A stretch of 64,000 bases of DNA from Lepraria neglecta (GCA_033220425.1 CM065652.1:1302001-1366000), one strand, 5' to 3'. Positions 1-10,948 are shown, counted from the first letter of the stretch. The notes: generated by a model not told the origin, from the letters alone. Translations and numbers: made by a program.

Positions 1-816
1 AGACGAGGGTTTATGCAACGCCGGTGGATCGGCTGGAGCAAGGTGCTGTAGTCCTATAGGTTGGATAAGGGGCCTTGGAGGCGAGTCTTCATCAATGTTT
101 GATGCAAAACTCCGCAACGTCTCTTCCAATTCGCGCTTGCGATGAGCAGTCAAACCGTGAATCCTGACCTCAAATAGCTTCTCATCCTGGAGATGGGAGC
201 AATGTAGCTTCTCGTACTTCTTCAGCTTCCGCTTGAGCCTGTTATTCTGTATTGTTAAATCGTCGATCACGCTACGAAAGTCTTCGCTATTGCTTTCGCT
301 GGATTCCATCCGAGCAAGCAAGGACCTCGTCGGGGCGGTGGAAGGGCCAAGGTTGGAGAGGTTGATAAGTGACCCGTCACAACGGACTGCACAGGCACTG
401 CCCACACCTGATGATGGCTGTCGATTAATGTAAAAAGGCGGATCGTCGTCGAGGAATGGCACATCCCTCATGCCTGAGGCATCCTTGTTGGTATCGTCGA
501 ACCACTTCTCGGCTTTGAAGCGTCCAACAGGGTCGCCTCTCATTGAACTAGGGCGATCAGATGTAACTAGGGGTGAGAGCAGTGCCATGACGCCTGCATC
601 GTTTTGTTCTCTGGTCTGGATGTGTTTCGTAATAGGAGAAGAGAGATTGGATATTCCTGTGTAGTGGTGTTGCCCAGCTTTAAGACGCTTAGATGGATAT
701 TGTGGGTGTAGGGCTCTGGGGACCCTCTTCTGAGGCGCAAGACTTGAGGAAAGGATCGGTCGATCGTGTATTGCTGACTGGATTTCAGAGCACTGTTCTA
801 GAAGCATTGACGGCAT
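1..816 (-). CDS. frq: FREQUENCY circadian clock protein, N-terminal part (runs off window)
   Basis: The frame is open from an ATG at 816 to the window edge (272 codons), with an in-frame stop at 831-829 just upstream. Two blocks match what I recall of Neurospora FRQ. One is a region with EKWFDDTNKD followed by DDDPPFYI (about 495-425). The other is the dimerisation coiled coil beginning FRSVIDDLTIQN, followed by KLFEVRIHG and KRELEETLRSFA (about 285-100). FRQ is the negative element of the fungal clock: it dimerises through this coiled coil, binds FRH and casein kinase 1, and inhibits the White Collar complex. Neurospora FRQ is near 980 residues, so roughly the first quarter is visible; the CK1- and FRH-binding parts lie beyond base 1. 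The extreme N-terminus diverges, so the start codon is less certain than the family call. Confidence 0.9.
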   Translation of the reverse strand, partial: MPSMLLEQCSEIQSAIHDRPILSSSLAPQKRVPRALHPQYPSKRLKAGQHHYTGISNLSSPITKHIQTREQNDAGVMALLSPLVTSDRPSSMRGDPVGRFKAEKWFDDTNKDASGMRDVPFLDDDPPFYINRQPSSGVGSACAVRCDGSLINLSNLGPSTAPTRSLLARMESSESNSEDFRSVIDDLTIQNNRLKRKLKKYEKLHCSHLQDEKLFEVRIHGLTAHRKRELEETLRSFASNIDEDSPPRPLIQPIGLQHLAPADPPALHKPSS

Positions 817-2292
817 GCTGGGCTATATTCAGGCAGTACCTCCGTAGGGCAGCGATATTCTTATACCAAGTGTACGGCTTCGAGGGCCTTTGCTAGAAGC
901 TCATCCCTCGATCTTCCCGTAGTTGAAAAACATGTTGAGAGGTTGCACAGGCTGGAAGGTTGGTTGTGGCTTGGAGGTTATGGAGGCAATATCGCCAGTT
1001 TGCTGTAGGACTGGTACTCAAGGTATCGGGAGTGGCGAAGATGAGGAGATATGGTGGTGGTAGAAGGTACGAGGATGGAGGTACGAGAGTAGGAAGACCC
1101 CCTCCTATTGTTGGAGTCAAACAGTGGGAAGGAGGCGGAGGGCACTGCTTCAGAGCAGGTGAAGCAGACGGGAGTAGACATGCCTGCTGGATCTCGATTG
1201 TGCGAGCCGGCCTGAAGGAGTCTTGCGGCGATGTAATGAAGCTCAAGATCGATCATCAGGTGTTTTTGATTAGCGCCATGTAAGCGAGGGAGCTGCAGAT
1301 CGGACAATGCTATTCGCTAGAAAAGAAAGGTCCCGCTGAGTCATGCAAGGCTCATCGCCCGATCTCTCGCATCTGACTTCTTGATGACCCTCGACGACTC
1401 TTCCTCGGCTCTCGCCCTGTGCCAAACGCGCAAAGCTTGCCCATGTCCTGGGAACTACGGAAGACGGTATCTGTTATTGGACCCTAGTTGTTCTTTGACC
1501 ACGTTGTCGTGCATATTGCGCAAGCTGAAAGGGCCATGTAGTGGCAAGGACTAAAAATCAAAATGACCACCAGACGAAGGTTGAACCCTCTGGGCAACTT
1601 GCGACTGCTGAACCACATGTGAGGAATAAAGTAGTTGCCCACGGAGTACTCTGTCAAGAGGATTGTATTGGATCAGCAGAGGGACATCCGAGACCGGCTT
1701 GCGCGTTCTGCCTGGAATCCATGGCATTCGAACGAAGAAATCGACGATCCATGGGCGGGTCTGCTCCGAGATCTCGATGGAGGTTCCTATGGTCGGAGAT
1801 TTTTCTCATATCATGGCAATCATTCTGAAGCTCTTCCTTGCCACGCGCTTGAGTGGTCTAGCCTCTCCGGAGTATCTACCGAGACATGCGGAGACTTGGA
1901 CGAAGCCTGCTCGGGAAAAGCCAATATTTACATAGCCGTGTCGGTATGGTGCGGAATACTCCTAGAAGAGAAGAGATGGGCTAGACCTTTGGACTGAAGT
2001 CAAATGTACATCGCTGTTAAAACCGGGCGAAACCAGATTTGGAGAATCTTCAACTCGAGGAACATGGGAGCACCGTCTTTAAAAAACAGCAAAGAGGATG
2101 AATTCCTTATATGTTTACAAGAAGCGAAATGTGCTCGGTATATGAGTACTGTAGCAGTAGTAATTCTTCAGATGGTGACAACGCCAAACCCATGTCTATG
2201 TGACTGACGTCTAGGTCACTTCAGCAAACCGATGCTGTCGAAATGCTCCCATAGTACTCCGGTGACAATGTCCGTGATTCATATCAATCTCA
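817..2292. promoter_or_regulatory. Long 5' region of frq, no gene called
   Basis: About 1.5 kb separates frq from the next gene. Overlapping short frames at 960-1300 and 1541-2000 show no recognisable domain. GATC/CGAT-rich spots at 753-766 (inside the first frq codons), 1189-1200 and 1246-1257 resemble the GAT/CGAT pairs bound by the White Collar complex at frq in Neurospora, but none matches the consensus exactly. A long frq leader or a noncoding transcript is possible; neither can be shown from sequence. Confidence 0.35.
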
Positions 2293-2836
2293 TCATGAGA
2301 AGCGTAGAAAGCCTTTCCATCTACTAACCATGCTCTGAAACCACGACCGGGTTGGTGCCTCATCCAGCTCTTTCAGGAGGTCATCGTAATATTTGGGGTT
2401 CGAAGCGGGCTTCATCATCCTATCGGACAGTGGATACTGTAGTGGAGAAGTTATTAGCTATAGGTCCCATTCCAAGAGCAAAGCAAATACAGTAGTGCCG
2501 CCTTACCTTCTTAGTATATCTATTTTCTAGGAACGAATAAAGTACATTGACCTGCTCTAGCTCGCCCGGCTCGTCGAACGGCCTTGATGTCGGTACGCTT
2601 GCTTGGGCTTGGTTCGAGACGACATTGTCTTGCGGAGGTGTGGTAGAAGGCTTCAACTGTGTATCTATACGACGCTGTATGGTCTTCTGGAACGAGACTT
2701 CAGGGCGTAGAAGGTCAACGGGCCATTGGGAGAGTATGCGTTGATAGTGCTTGTATATGATCTGCGAGAAGTTGAATTCAGTATTGGATCAAACGTAGCA
2801 GCATCTCAAGGTTTGATTGCTTACTGATTTGGCCAT
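2293..2836 (-). CDS. CBP6: Cytochrome bc1 complex assembly factor, CBP6/UQCC2 family
   Basis: Three exons are inferred: 2836-2825, 2761-2507 and 2436-2293, joined in phase 0 through GTAAGC..CAG and GTAAGG..CAG introns, giving 136 residues. The first exon is only four codons (MAKS). The N-terminus carries the LYR-like IYKHYQRILSQWPVD segment, and the last exon has YPLSDRMMKPASNPKYYDDL, which parallels the yeast Cbp6 C-terminal KPAGNPQYY segment. In yeast, Cbp6 works with Cbp3 at the mitochondrial ribosome tunnel and on newly made cytochrome b during assembly of complex III. The length fits the family (yeast 162, human UQCC2 126). Exon boundaries are my own reading; the reading frame is continuous across both introns. 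Confidence 0.8.
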
Positions 2837-3093
2837 CTTGACGGATGATGTTGCTGTATTTCGGGCGGCAATAGAGTAGTGTTGCCCAAGATGCCAAGCC
2901 CTGCAGGTGGCGCGGGATTATTGATGACCCCTCGACTCCGCCTGCCTACGGGCTAACAACGAATCTCCTTGAACCTCCAAGCCCTTTATCAACGAACCAC
3001 CGCCATCCCATCTCCTCTTACGACCCCCTAAATCTCTTACTCGACTACCATCTGCATACTGACTGGCACCGAAGAGCCAGAGTGAGGCTCATA

Positions 3094-4376
3094 ATGAGCT
3101 CACAGAGATATGAAAGGGTTAGCCGCTTGCGATACCAAACCATTACAAATGCACTATACATCCTTCGCAAGGAGGAAGCTGACAGTTCTTTGGTACAGGT
3201 ATCTGCCAATGACCAAGACGACGCTTTAGAAAACTCTCCGAGAACTCCTAATCCAGAACCAACGTCCTCCTCTCCACCACCTTCATTCCGGTCTCGCGCC
3301 TCGTCACCTTCATCCCGACATCTCCTCTCCTCCGACCCTATAGCCTCAGAAGCCGAACGAACTTTAGCAGATACTTTTGATGATGGCTCAGAATCAGATG
3401 ATGATGATGATGGCAATAATGAAGGAGACGATCGGCAACGGTTGATGCGGGCGAATACAGCCCACTCCGAAACCGAGCATGGGATCATACATGATGGAGA
3501 CAGACCTAACTTGTCAAGAGATGCCACACGTTTTCCTATGGCAGCAACACCAGCAACTAGCATTCCCGCCAGGCCATATACAGGCAGTGCACCCTTCTCC
3601 TCATTCTCTCACAATGACGGCGTCTTCGCGAATTTAAATGCGAAACCAGAACGTGGCGAAAAGCTCGAAGAACAACCTCCCGTAAGTCTGCTCTTCACTC
3701 TTATTCTCCAACTCTCATACTAACCATCTTATAGTCCTACGAAGCCGCCGCTGCAGATGCTACCCCTCCCTACTGGGAAACCACTATCCTAGCTCCTGGT
3801 CATCTTAATTCCTCGGACGAAGTCTACGTTGACGGTCTACCCGTAGGCTCACTATTTAGCTTTGTTTGGAACGGCATGATCAGCATGTCCTTCCAGCTCG
3901 TTGGCTTCCTCTTGACCTACCTCCTACACACCACACACGCCGCCAAAAACGGTTCAAGAGCTGGGCTTGGCATCACACTTGTACAATACGGATTTTACAT
4001 GCGCAGCGGCTCTCACAAGGCTACAACACCCCCTTCAGGAAACCCTAGTGATCCAGCCTTTGCCCCACCACAGGATCCCAACAGTCACGACTTTGACCCA
4101 TCTAAAGTCTCGGACAGTGCCGCAGCTGCAGCTGCAGCAGCCATGTCACAGGCTTCTCAGCAGGCATCAGCAAGCAGCTCGAGCACTGCGTCGGCTTTTG
4201 CAAACAGCGATTGGCTAGCGTACGCGTTGATGATTGTGGGATGGTTTATACTCATACGGGCTGTCAGTGATTTCTTCAAAGCAAGGCGGCATGAGCAATT
4301 GGTTTTACAGAGTCCGGATCGCGGTTTGAATGTTCCTGTTGTTGCTGACACCGAAAGACCGGAGACGGTGGTTTGA
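3094..4376 (+). CDS. BSD2: BSD2/NDFIP-family PPxY membrane adaptor
   Basis: Two exons, 3094-3681 and 3735-4376, flank a 53-nt intron (GTAAGT..TAG); 409 residues. The splice joins CAACCTCCC to TCCTACGAA and so creates the PPSYE motif; a second PPYW follows ten residues later. BSD2 proteins are Golgi/endosomal three-span proteins whose PPxY motifs recruit the HECT ubiquitin ligase Rsp5 to metal transporters and misfolded membrane proteins. The second exon shows three hydrophobic segments (SLFSFVWNGMISMSFQLVGF; GLGITLVQYGFY; WLAYALMIVGWFILI) and the family-typical C-terminus RRHEQLVLQSPDRG. The N-terminal 200 residues are acidic, Ser-rich and low complexity. I start at the ATG at 3094 (MSSQRYERVS), the form usual for fungal homologues. 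Confidence 0.88.
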
Positions 4377-4765
4377 TTACTTTTTGGTAAGCTGAGAAAA
4401 CGGGTGAAATCGGCGTACGGAGCGAGGGTAAGCAGGGTGTCGGGCTGGATAGAGTTGTCGACCTCTTTATGTACTCAGCTGTCGCATTTCCTATGACAAC
4501 GTGTTCTATATCTGCATCCATCGTTCAACAGCTTGATTAGATCAGTCAGTGCCAAGACTACGCCTGTTTTTATTATGCGGACCTATTCTTGGGAGCGTTT
4601 CGTCACTTTTACGAGGGGGAGTTTCCAACAATCCCATACTTCTTATTGACACTTGCCTTGTCTCTCTGCCAAACTAAATGCTACATCACGAATTTCCCAC
4701 TTCACGTCCTGCTACTGCTGCTGGCCCCAAACCCATTGATTGCGGTCGTTGACTGCTGGACAACA
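4377..4765. other. Intergenic, BSD2 3' side to NADH dehydrogenase relic
   Basis: No coding feature is supported here. It should hold the BSD2 3' UTR and the former promoter of the following pseudogene. Confidence 0.5.
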
Positions 4766-6588
4766 ATGTCTTCAATTCGCCAATTCGGGCGTCTTCCCAC
4801 GCCCTTGATCAACAGCATTATCCACAAGTCGCGTGCAACAATCCCTTCTTTCTCGCGTCCATTCTCAGTATCATGTCGCCGAGGAGGAACGCTCAGCCTT
4901 GAAGGCCTCGACGCTAGCAAAGGCGACCGCGAACGCATTGTAATCCTGGGCTCCGGATGAGCAGGTTAGCTTGGGGCATATATTATACAATGGCTGCCAA
5001 TTGACTGATGACATCCAGGCTACGTCCTCTCCCAACGCCTCTCCGCCAAATTCCAAACACTCGTCATCTCCTCCCGCTCCTACTTCGTCTTCACTCCCCT
5101 TCTCAACTCCACTGCAGTCGGCACCCTTGAATTCCGCACTGCGCTCGAACCAGTCCAGTCGAGACGAAAACCAAATGTTGAGTTCATGCAGGGATAGGCC
5201 GACAATGTAGACTTCGGGCGGAAAACGGTGACGGTCGAGGAAAGCGTGGTCGACCAGCGACAGGGCAAGGCTATGACGGGTGATAGGAATGAGGAATACG
5301 AGACTACCGGACAGGAAATATCAGGCAAAAAGGGCAAAAGAAGAGAAGGCAAGAGATGGAAAGTCTCCTAAGATAAGCTTGTTGTTGCAGTGGGATGCTA
5401 CAGCCAAACCTTCGGCACGCCCGGCATAAAAGAAAACGTCCTCTTCATGAAAGACGTGGGTGACGCTCGGCATATCCGTAAACGCGTCCTCGGGTGCTTC
5501 GAAATCGCTAATCTACCCACCACAAGTGAACAATTACGCAGACACCTCCTAACATTCGCAGTAACAGGCGGTGGACCCACAGGCATGGAATTCGCCGCCA
5601 AGCTCTCCGATCTCGTTCACGAAGACCTAATTAAACTATACCCTGACCTCGTATTCAAAGTCACCATCGTAGTCCGCGACGTCGCGCCACAAGTCCTTAG
5701 CATGTTCGACGAAAAACTGAGTAAATACGCCATGGATACTTTCTGTCGTCAAGGCGTCGAAGTCAAGACCTCCCTCCAATCACGTCCAGAACCTCCGGCC
5801 AGGTCTTCCTCGCTCAGACGGTTCAGAAGAAATAGAGATCGCGGATTTGCAAGGATGCTTTACGCTTACGACGAAGGAAGACGGTGATGTTGGGGTGGGC
5901 ATGTGTGTTTTGAGCACGGGGAATATGATGAACCCCTTTGTGTAAAAAGCGCTCGAAAAAACCTACGGATTCCCTGAGAAGTCCGCTGAGATTTTTGAGG
6001 GGAAGCCTCTGGATCAACTTGATACGCAGGAATGGATGATGGAAAAACACCCCAAAACCGGCGCCATGATCGTCGACGATCGCTTGCGAGTGCAGCTCCA
6101 TACAAAAGCTCCTCCTTCTACAAAACGAGGATGGTAAAGACTCCCCCAAACCAGCCTCCAGCGCAACAATGAAAGACGTCTTCGCCCTAGGCGACAACGC
6201 CATGATTCGCTCCCCACGACCGCTCAAACAGCCTCGCAACAAGCGCTCTGGCTCGCCAAGCGGCTTGACAAGGGGGATTTGGATAAAGAACATTTCACGT
6301 TCAAGAATCTGGGCATTATGACGTACCTTGGGAATGCGAAGGGATTGGTGCAGACGGAGGGGGTCATGGGTGATATTAGTGGTAGGGCGGCGTGGTTGAT
6401 TTGGAGAGGGGCGTAGTTGACTATGAGTGTGTCTTGGCGGAATAAGGTTTTGATTCCGGTTTATTGGTGAGTTGATTCTCTGCATTTTTCTTGGGGGAGG
6501 AAGTTGGGAGGGATTGGGAGAGTTGGCTAATGCGTTGTGGTGTAGGTTCTTGACTTGGGCTTTTGGGAGGGTTGTTTCCCGGTTCTGA
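4766..6588 (+). pseudogene. Decayed alternative (type II) NADH:ubiquinone oxidoreductase
   Basis: Starting at MSSIRQFGRLP (4766) the frame follows a mitochondrial presequence and the first Rossmann segment RIVILGSG, then meets TGA at 4958-4960 where the family has Trp (GSGWAG). The next exon (from 5019) reads YVLSQRLSAKFQTLVISSRSYFVFTPLL, then TAG at 5195-5197 where Trp is expected (QGWADN), and TAA at 5369-5371. A good stretch follows: KLVVAVGCYSQTFGTPG, the NAD-binding VTGGGPTGMEFAA, and FKVTIVVRD. Beyond 5790 the frame shifts; STGNMMNPFV then TAA (5943-5945), DVFALGDNA, FKNLGIMTYLGNAKG, TAG (6414-6416), and a C-terminal WFLTWAFGRVVSRF with stop at 6586. NDI/NDE enzymes oxidise NADH without proton pumping. 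At least five stops plus frameshifts make this a pseudogene; the motif order and both intron positions survive, so decay looks recent. Confidence 0.85.
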
Positions 6589-6993
6589 TTGATACGCAAT
6601 GGGTCCTCGTTCTGTTGCGTGTTTGTGGGTCGCCAAAAGTACCTTTAAGTCTCCTCATCCGCCGTTTGTCCTGTCTGTCCCGCCTCCTTCTCAATCGCAT
6701 ATTTGGTACTTCGGCCTGTCTTTTGAAAAATATGCAACGCGACTCCTTTGAATATAACTAAATACATCGGGATCTAATCGAGAATATTGAGGCGTCGTCA
6801 GTATGGATTGGTGATCTTCTACTGTACGTAGACGTGTTGCATGTACGAGTACTATTTGTACTAAATAGATAAAGCGTCTATTGATTTCATGTGTGCATTC
6901 TCTAATGTCTGTTCGCTTTAATCATGCCATCGCTTTTCCGGTCATGCCCCAGATATCCATATCCCACCAAAACATGCAAATACTCGAAATTCA
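6589..6993. other. Intergenic between pseudogene and arginase 3' end
   Basis: AT-rich sequence with no open frame of note. It includes the 3' flank of the arginase gene, which converges on the pseudogene. Confidence 0.5.
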
Positions 6994-8122
6994 TCATAAT
7001 AAAGTATCACCCAAAGCACATCTCACAAGCGAACAACCCGCTCGTATCGTCTCCTGAGCACCCATAGCCTCAAGAGAAGGATTCACCTCAACCAAATCCA
7101 TAGCCACCAAACTCCCAGTCTCATGCACGCATTCAGCAATATAATCACCCTCTCTCAAAGTCAACCCACCTCGTACTGGCGTCCCGGTGCTTGGAGCCCA
7201 TTGCGGGTCCAAAGCGTCGACGTCGAAGGAGAGGTGGATTGGGGTGTCGGTTCCGATGTGTCCCAATGCCATTTCCATCACGCGTCCAATGCCATATCTG
7301 CCACTCGTCAGCCGTACAACCCCTCATAAAACTCCCCCGGGAGAAAATAAAGTAGGAATAGAAACATACCGATCAATGTCATGCATACTAAACGCCCTAA
7401 CCCCATGTTCCCTCAAAATCTTCTTCTCCCCTTTATCAACATCCCTCAAACCAATATACACCAATTTCTTCAAAGACAACTTCGGCTCCTCCCCTAACCA
7501 TCCGAACATCTCATTCTTCTCCACCTTCGCCAACCCAGTCAGAAACGCAACAGGCATACCATGGATATTCCCACTATCACTCGTCTCAGGCGTGTTGATA
7601 TCTGCATGTGCATCCACCCATATAACAGCTATTTCCCGCCCCAATCTCTCCTTGATCGCTCTTGATGTTCCGGCTACGGTGCCAATGGCGATGGAGTGGT
7701 CACCTCCGAGGGTTAGGACAAGACGTCCGTGCTTAGCATGTTCGTAGACTTGGGTAGCGAGTTGTTGTGTAACGGCTGAGACGGCGAGAGGGTTTTTCAT
7801 GTTGCGGTAGGAGGGGTCGGAGTGGGGCATGAGGCTGGAGTAGTTGTGGACCTTGTCGTCGTGGTGGAGAGTGTAGCCGAGATCTTCTTTTAATTGGGTG
7901 AGGAGACCGGCCTGTATGAGGGCTGTGGGGGCGGCGTCGACGCCGGGTTTGCACTGCGTGTGTGGGTCAGTATATGTGGTGAGTGATTGGCGGGGCATTG
8001 GGGGTTGGGGGTAATGCATTGTGGGAGGGGCTTACCTGGCCGCCTGAGAAGCCGACGGCTACTACGCCAAGTTCGTTGCCTGCGGAGAGGAACTTGGGGG
8101 AGATGGTGGAGGGTGAAGTCAT
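6994..8122 (-). CDS. Arginase
   Basis: Three exons (8122-8036, 7953-7370, 7297-6994) join in frame to 324 residues, the usual arginase length. All signatures are present: GGDHSIAIG, the Mn-binding [29 protein letters not shown] and the C-terminal MDLVEVNP. Arginase hydrolyses arginine to ornithine and urea in the cytosol and opens the arginine catabolic route; in yeast the gene is CAR1, in Aspergillus agaA. Introns begin GTAAGC and GTATGT and end CAG. No defect is visible, in contrast to the broken gene next to it. The start at 8122 gives [15 protein letters not shown] and then VAVGFSGGQ, the normal entry to the family fold. Confidence 0.93.
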
Positions 8123-9006
8123 CTTGAGAGAGCGTTCAATTGGCCAAAGTGAAGCAAAGGAATTCTCAAAGAAATATTTGTTTCTCAGACCTTTAAGAGT
8201 CAGATAGGCCAGAGTTCAAAAGGTGGTTCAATTGAAAGCAGATGCAGTATCAGAAGGGTTAACGGCAGAGAAATTCCAAAGAAAGTAGAGGAAAGAGCAA
8301 AGGTAAAGACAGTCATATAAATAGGCAAAGTAAGCAAAAGTGAAGGAGCATTCCAAGCGAACCAAAAAAAAAGTTGTTTATCGGCAAAACGTAAGGCAGC
8401 CCGCTAATCCCGCCTATTCCTGCGCTTAGGGTGCAGACCCCGCCCCGAGCGCCGCCTACCAACGGTCTCCAGGTCTGCGCTTTCCCCCTAAGTACAGGTC
8501 GAGCAGGACTTTTCCTCTAAGTGAAGGTGCAAGAGTTTTCGATATCAGCTGCCATTTTCGTGCCCCCACGCTATGACTGATAATGCGAAAACCTTGGTCG
8601 AGTGTAGTTCTATGGGATCACAGTCACGTGATATGCCTCATTCGAAGCAGGAGTATTTTACTAAAGGAAGGCCAGCAGAGGCAGAATTATTCTACGCCTT
8701 TGTGATTATGGTATTCTATTGGTATCATCAGGTCAATTTAAGACCATCTCAATAAACAGAGATCACACGAAGAGAAATTTGGGCCTGGACTAACAACGCC
8801 CCAATACTCGCATGAGTCATCCCAGCTTCGGATAATCGAAAAGGAAGGGTTGTTGAAGCCAAGGACATCGACTTGAGGTCCATACACATGAACATGAGTA
8901 TACAGGCAACAAAGCCGCAACCCTGTATCAAGACATCATCATTCTCCACAAGCCTACAAGACCGCATCCCATTACAGCTGGTGGAGTTTTCCTACCACAG
9001 TCTCCG
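8123..9006. other. Intergenic, arginase promoter side
   Basis: About 0.9 kb with no recognisable gene. A CCAAT-free, A-rich tract lies at 8360-8375. An imperfect inverted pair, CTTAGGGTGCAGACC (about 8427) and GGTCTGCGC with CCCCTAAG (about 8472-8492), lies about 300 bp upstream of the arginase start. Nothing else is supported. Confidence 0.4.
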
Positions 9007-9640
9007 TCACTGGCGCTGGATTTGATAATTCTTCCTGGGCTCCGGAACAAATGTCGCTGATGCTTTGTTGCCGCCCGTGCTCGAAAGACCCAAGCCAATC
9101 ATGTAATTCTCTTGATTTGATACCATAGCCAGCTTGCATACAGTTCCCTTATCTCTATAAGTCGATAGCAAATATCATAGGGCGTTAGCAAACGAGAATA
9201 CACAGGTTCGTACCTCTTTCAGCCTCTTGAACATCGAAAGCGTCTGAGGTCTGAATTTCAAACGCACCCACGCAACCTCCAGCCGTCATTGTTCGGCCTT
9301 CGAATTGCGGGCTCCGGTCTTTGACTGTGAAGGATAGAGAAGTGCCTGGTGCCTGCGTTCCCGTTGGAGAAATGGTCCCCGATGTCACTGACCTTCCTCC
9401 AGAGACAGTGACGGGAACGCGGTCAGCTGGCCTTCCCTGGAACGATCCACAGATGGCAGAGTACTCGTTTTGAAACGAGAACTGGCCTTGCTGACCAGGT
9501 GGCGTCTTGGCTACAGCAAGGACGTTTGCCTGCATCTTCACCCTTGCCATCCCAGGGTTTCTAGGGGCTTCGTTGAATGAGGCATAGTTCTTTGATGATC
9601 CAGAATTGTTGATGACAGTGATGGTGTACGTTTTGCTCAT
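9007..9640 (-). CDS. Unrecognised protein, shorter paralogue A
   Basis: Exon 1 (9640-9214) starts MSKTYTITVINNSGSSKNYA; exon 2 (9110-9007) adds NYMIGLGLSS and FVPEPRKNYQIQRQ before a TGA; 176 residues in all. It is clearly homologous to the next gene (9007 versus 10158 ends): TYTI.., the YSAICGSFQG/YYAMCGSSQS block, AGG..FEI.TS..F..EEA and the exon-2 PEP(R/N)K.YQI motif all align, and the intron sits at the same codon phase. Compared with its paralogue it stops about 50 residues early, right after YQI. No signal peptide or membrane segment is visible; alternating polar and hydrophobic stretches suggest a beta-rich fold. I do not recognise the family and give no function. Confidence 0.6.
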
Positions 9641-10157
9641 TTTGAGGGCGGTGCTTGGTTCTACGAGGTACGGGAGGAGGGCGATTATTCGAAGAATCTG
9701 GGGAATCTGGGATGGTCGGAGCTCTTTAATTGATCTGCGCCGCGGCGTCCACTAGCCAGCACAGCACAAAGGTATACTCCACAACTGTCTATTTGGCCCT
9801 TGCCTGGCTTCTCATTCGGAAGCTCGAATACTCCCTGAACTAGTACAATATTCTTATAGTCAAGATGGGTGCTATCACGGACAATAGATATAGCGGATCA
9901 TGATCAGTAAATAAATCAGGTTCCAAAGCGAGATACGCAATACATTCTGGAACCCCAGATGCTACACCTCAGGCGCAAACAGTGCAGACGAGTATCATAA
10001 CCAGTATCCGTGGCGTCCCTTCTGGCGCGGGCCTTTCAACCCAATTCACTCTCTAAACTTCCGTCTCTACCAATGTTCGAAACATGAACCCCATAAGCAA
10101 CTCCCTTCTGTGACCTTCAAAGCCCAATCCCCTCATGCTAAGATGAGGAGAACTTCA
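9641..10157. other. Spacer between the two paralogues
   Basis: No gene seen. It holds the promoter of paralogue A and the 3' flank of paralogue B. Confidence 0.4.
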
Positions 10158-10948
10158 TTAGGTCTGGATGCTTGGTTCATTGTCAGCATCATGGATGACA
10201 GTGACTCTTTCCTTGGTAACGTCGAAATTGATCTTGAGCAACTTCTCCGCCTTCGAGATGTCGATGACACCGTCCTTAGCGTAGGAGCCATAAGTCAGAT
10301 AGAGAACCGTACTTGGATTAATCTGATAGGTCTTGTTTGGCTCAGGGGTGAACAAGGATGATGGGCCATTACTTTCTTCATTAGTATTAGAGACACTGAC
10401 GCCGAAGCCAACCATATATTTATCTGTAACGAATGGGTCAGCCATTTTTCCTCATTACAAGGTCTCAAGCCTTTCTTCAACACTGATTCAATGGGGGGAA
10501 ACCCGGACAAAGACATACTTTCTTTGGCCTCTTCGCTAGTGAAAGTGTTCGAAGTCCTGATCTCGAACGAATTCTGAAACCCGCCTGCGGGGAGCTCCAT
10601 CTCGTCAAATTGTAGCGTCCCGTCGATTGCTGAGACAAGGACTGTAGAACCTGGGCTATCTGAGGAGGTTGTGCCAAGCGTCACTGGTTTTTCACCGAAA
10701 ACTAGGACGCTGGCGTCTCCTATTTGGCCGCTTTGAGAGGATCCACACATGGCATAGTATGTTCTGTAGAGTGTGAAGGCTACCGTCTGTTCATTGGGAG
10801 CCTTGGCTTGCATGGTGATAGTCCCTGAATGGGTATTTTCTAGCCTGGAAATCTCTGGCGAGATGTGAGGACGTTCTTGGAGGATGGTGTATGTCTGGGA
10901 ACTGCCCGTGTCGTTTTCGACAACTATGGCATAGGTGTATAAGATCAT
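10158..10948 (-). CDS. Unrecognised protein, longer paralogue B
   Basis: Exon 1 (10948-10519) begins MILYTYAIVVENDTGSSQTY; exon 2 (10423-10158) begins at the TTACAG acceptor and reads NKYMVGFGVSVSN, then FTPEPNKTYQINPSTVLYLT and ends with VTVIHDADNEPSIQT; 231 residues. The intron (GTATGT..TACAG) lies at the same position and phase as in paralogue A, so the two come from one duplicated gene. The exon-2 tail with LTYGSYAKDGVIDISKAEK is absent from A. There is no signal peptide, transmembrane segment or known catalytic motif that I can identify. Same-strand tandem placement about 0.5 kb apart supports local duplication. Confidence 0.62.

Noticed and set aside
893-1307. Overlapping frames of 107-117 codons on both strands upstream of frq
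   Set aside because: No domains, and they mutually overlap on both strands, as chance frames do. The Pro/Ser-rich content fits noncoding spacer.
1541-1997. Frame of 120 codons on the plus strand (DPWAGLLRDLDGG)
   Set aside because: Three overlapping plus-strand frames compete, no homology or splice partner is evident, and it lies in the presumed frq promoter.
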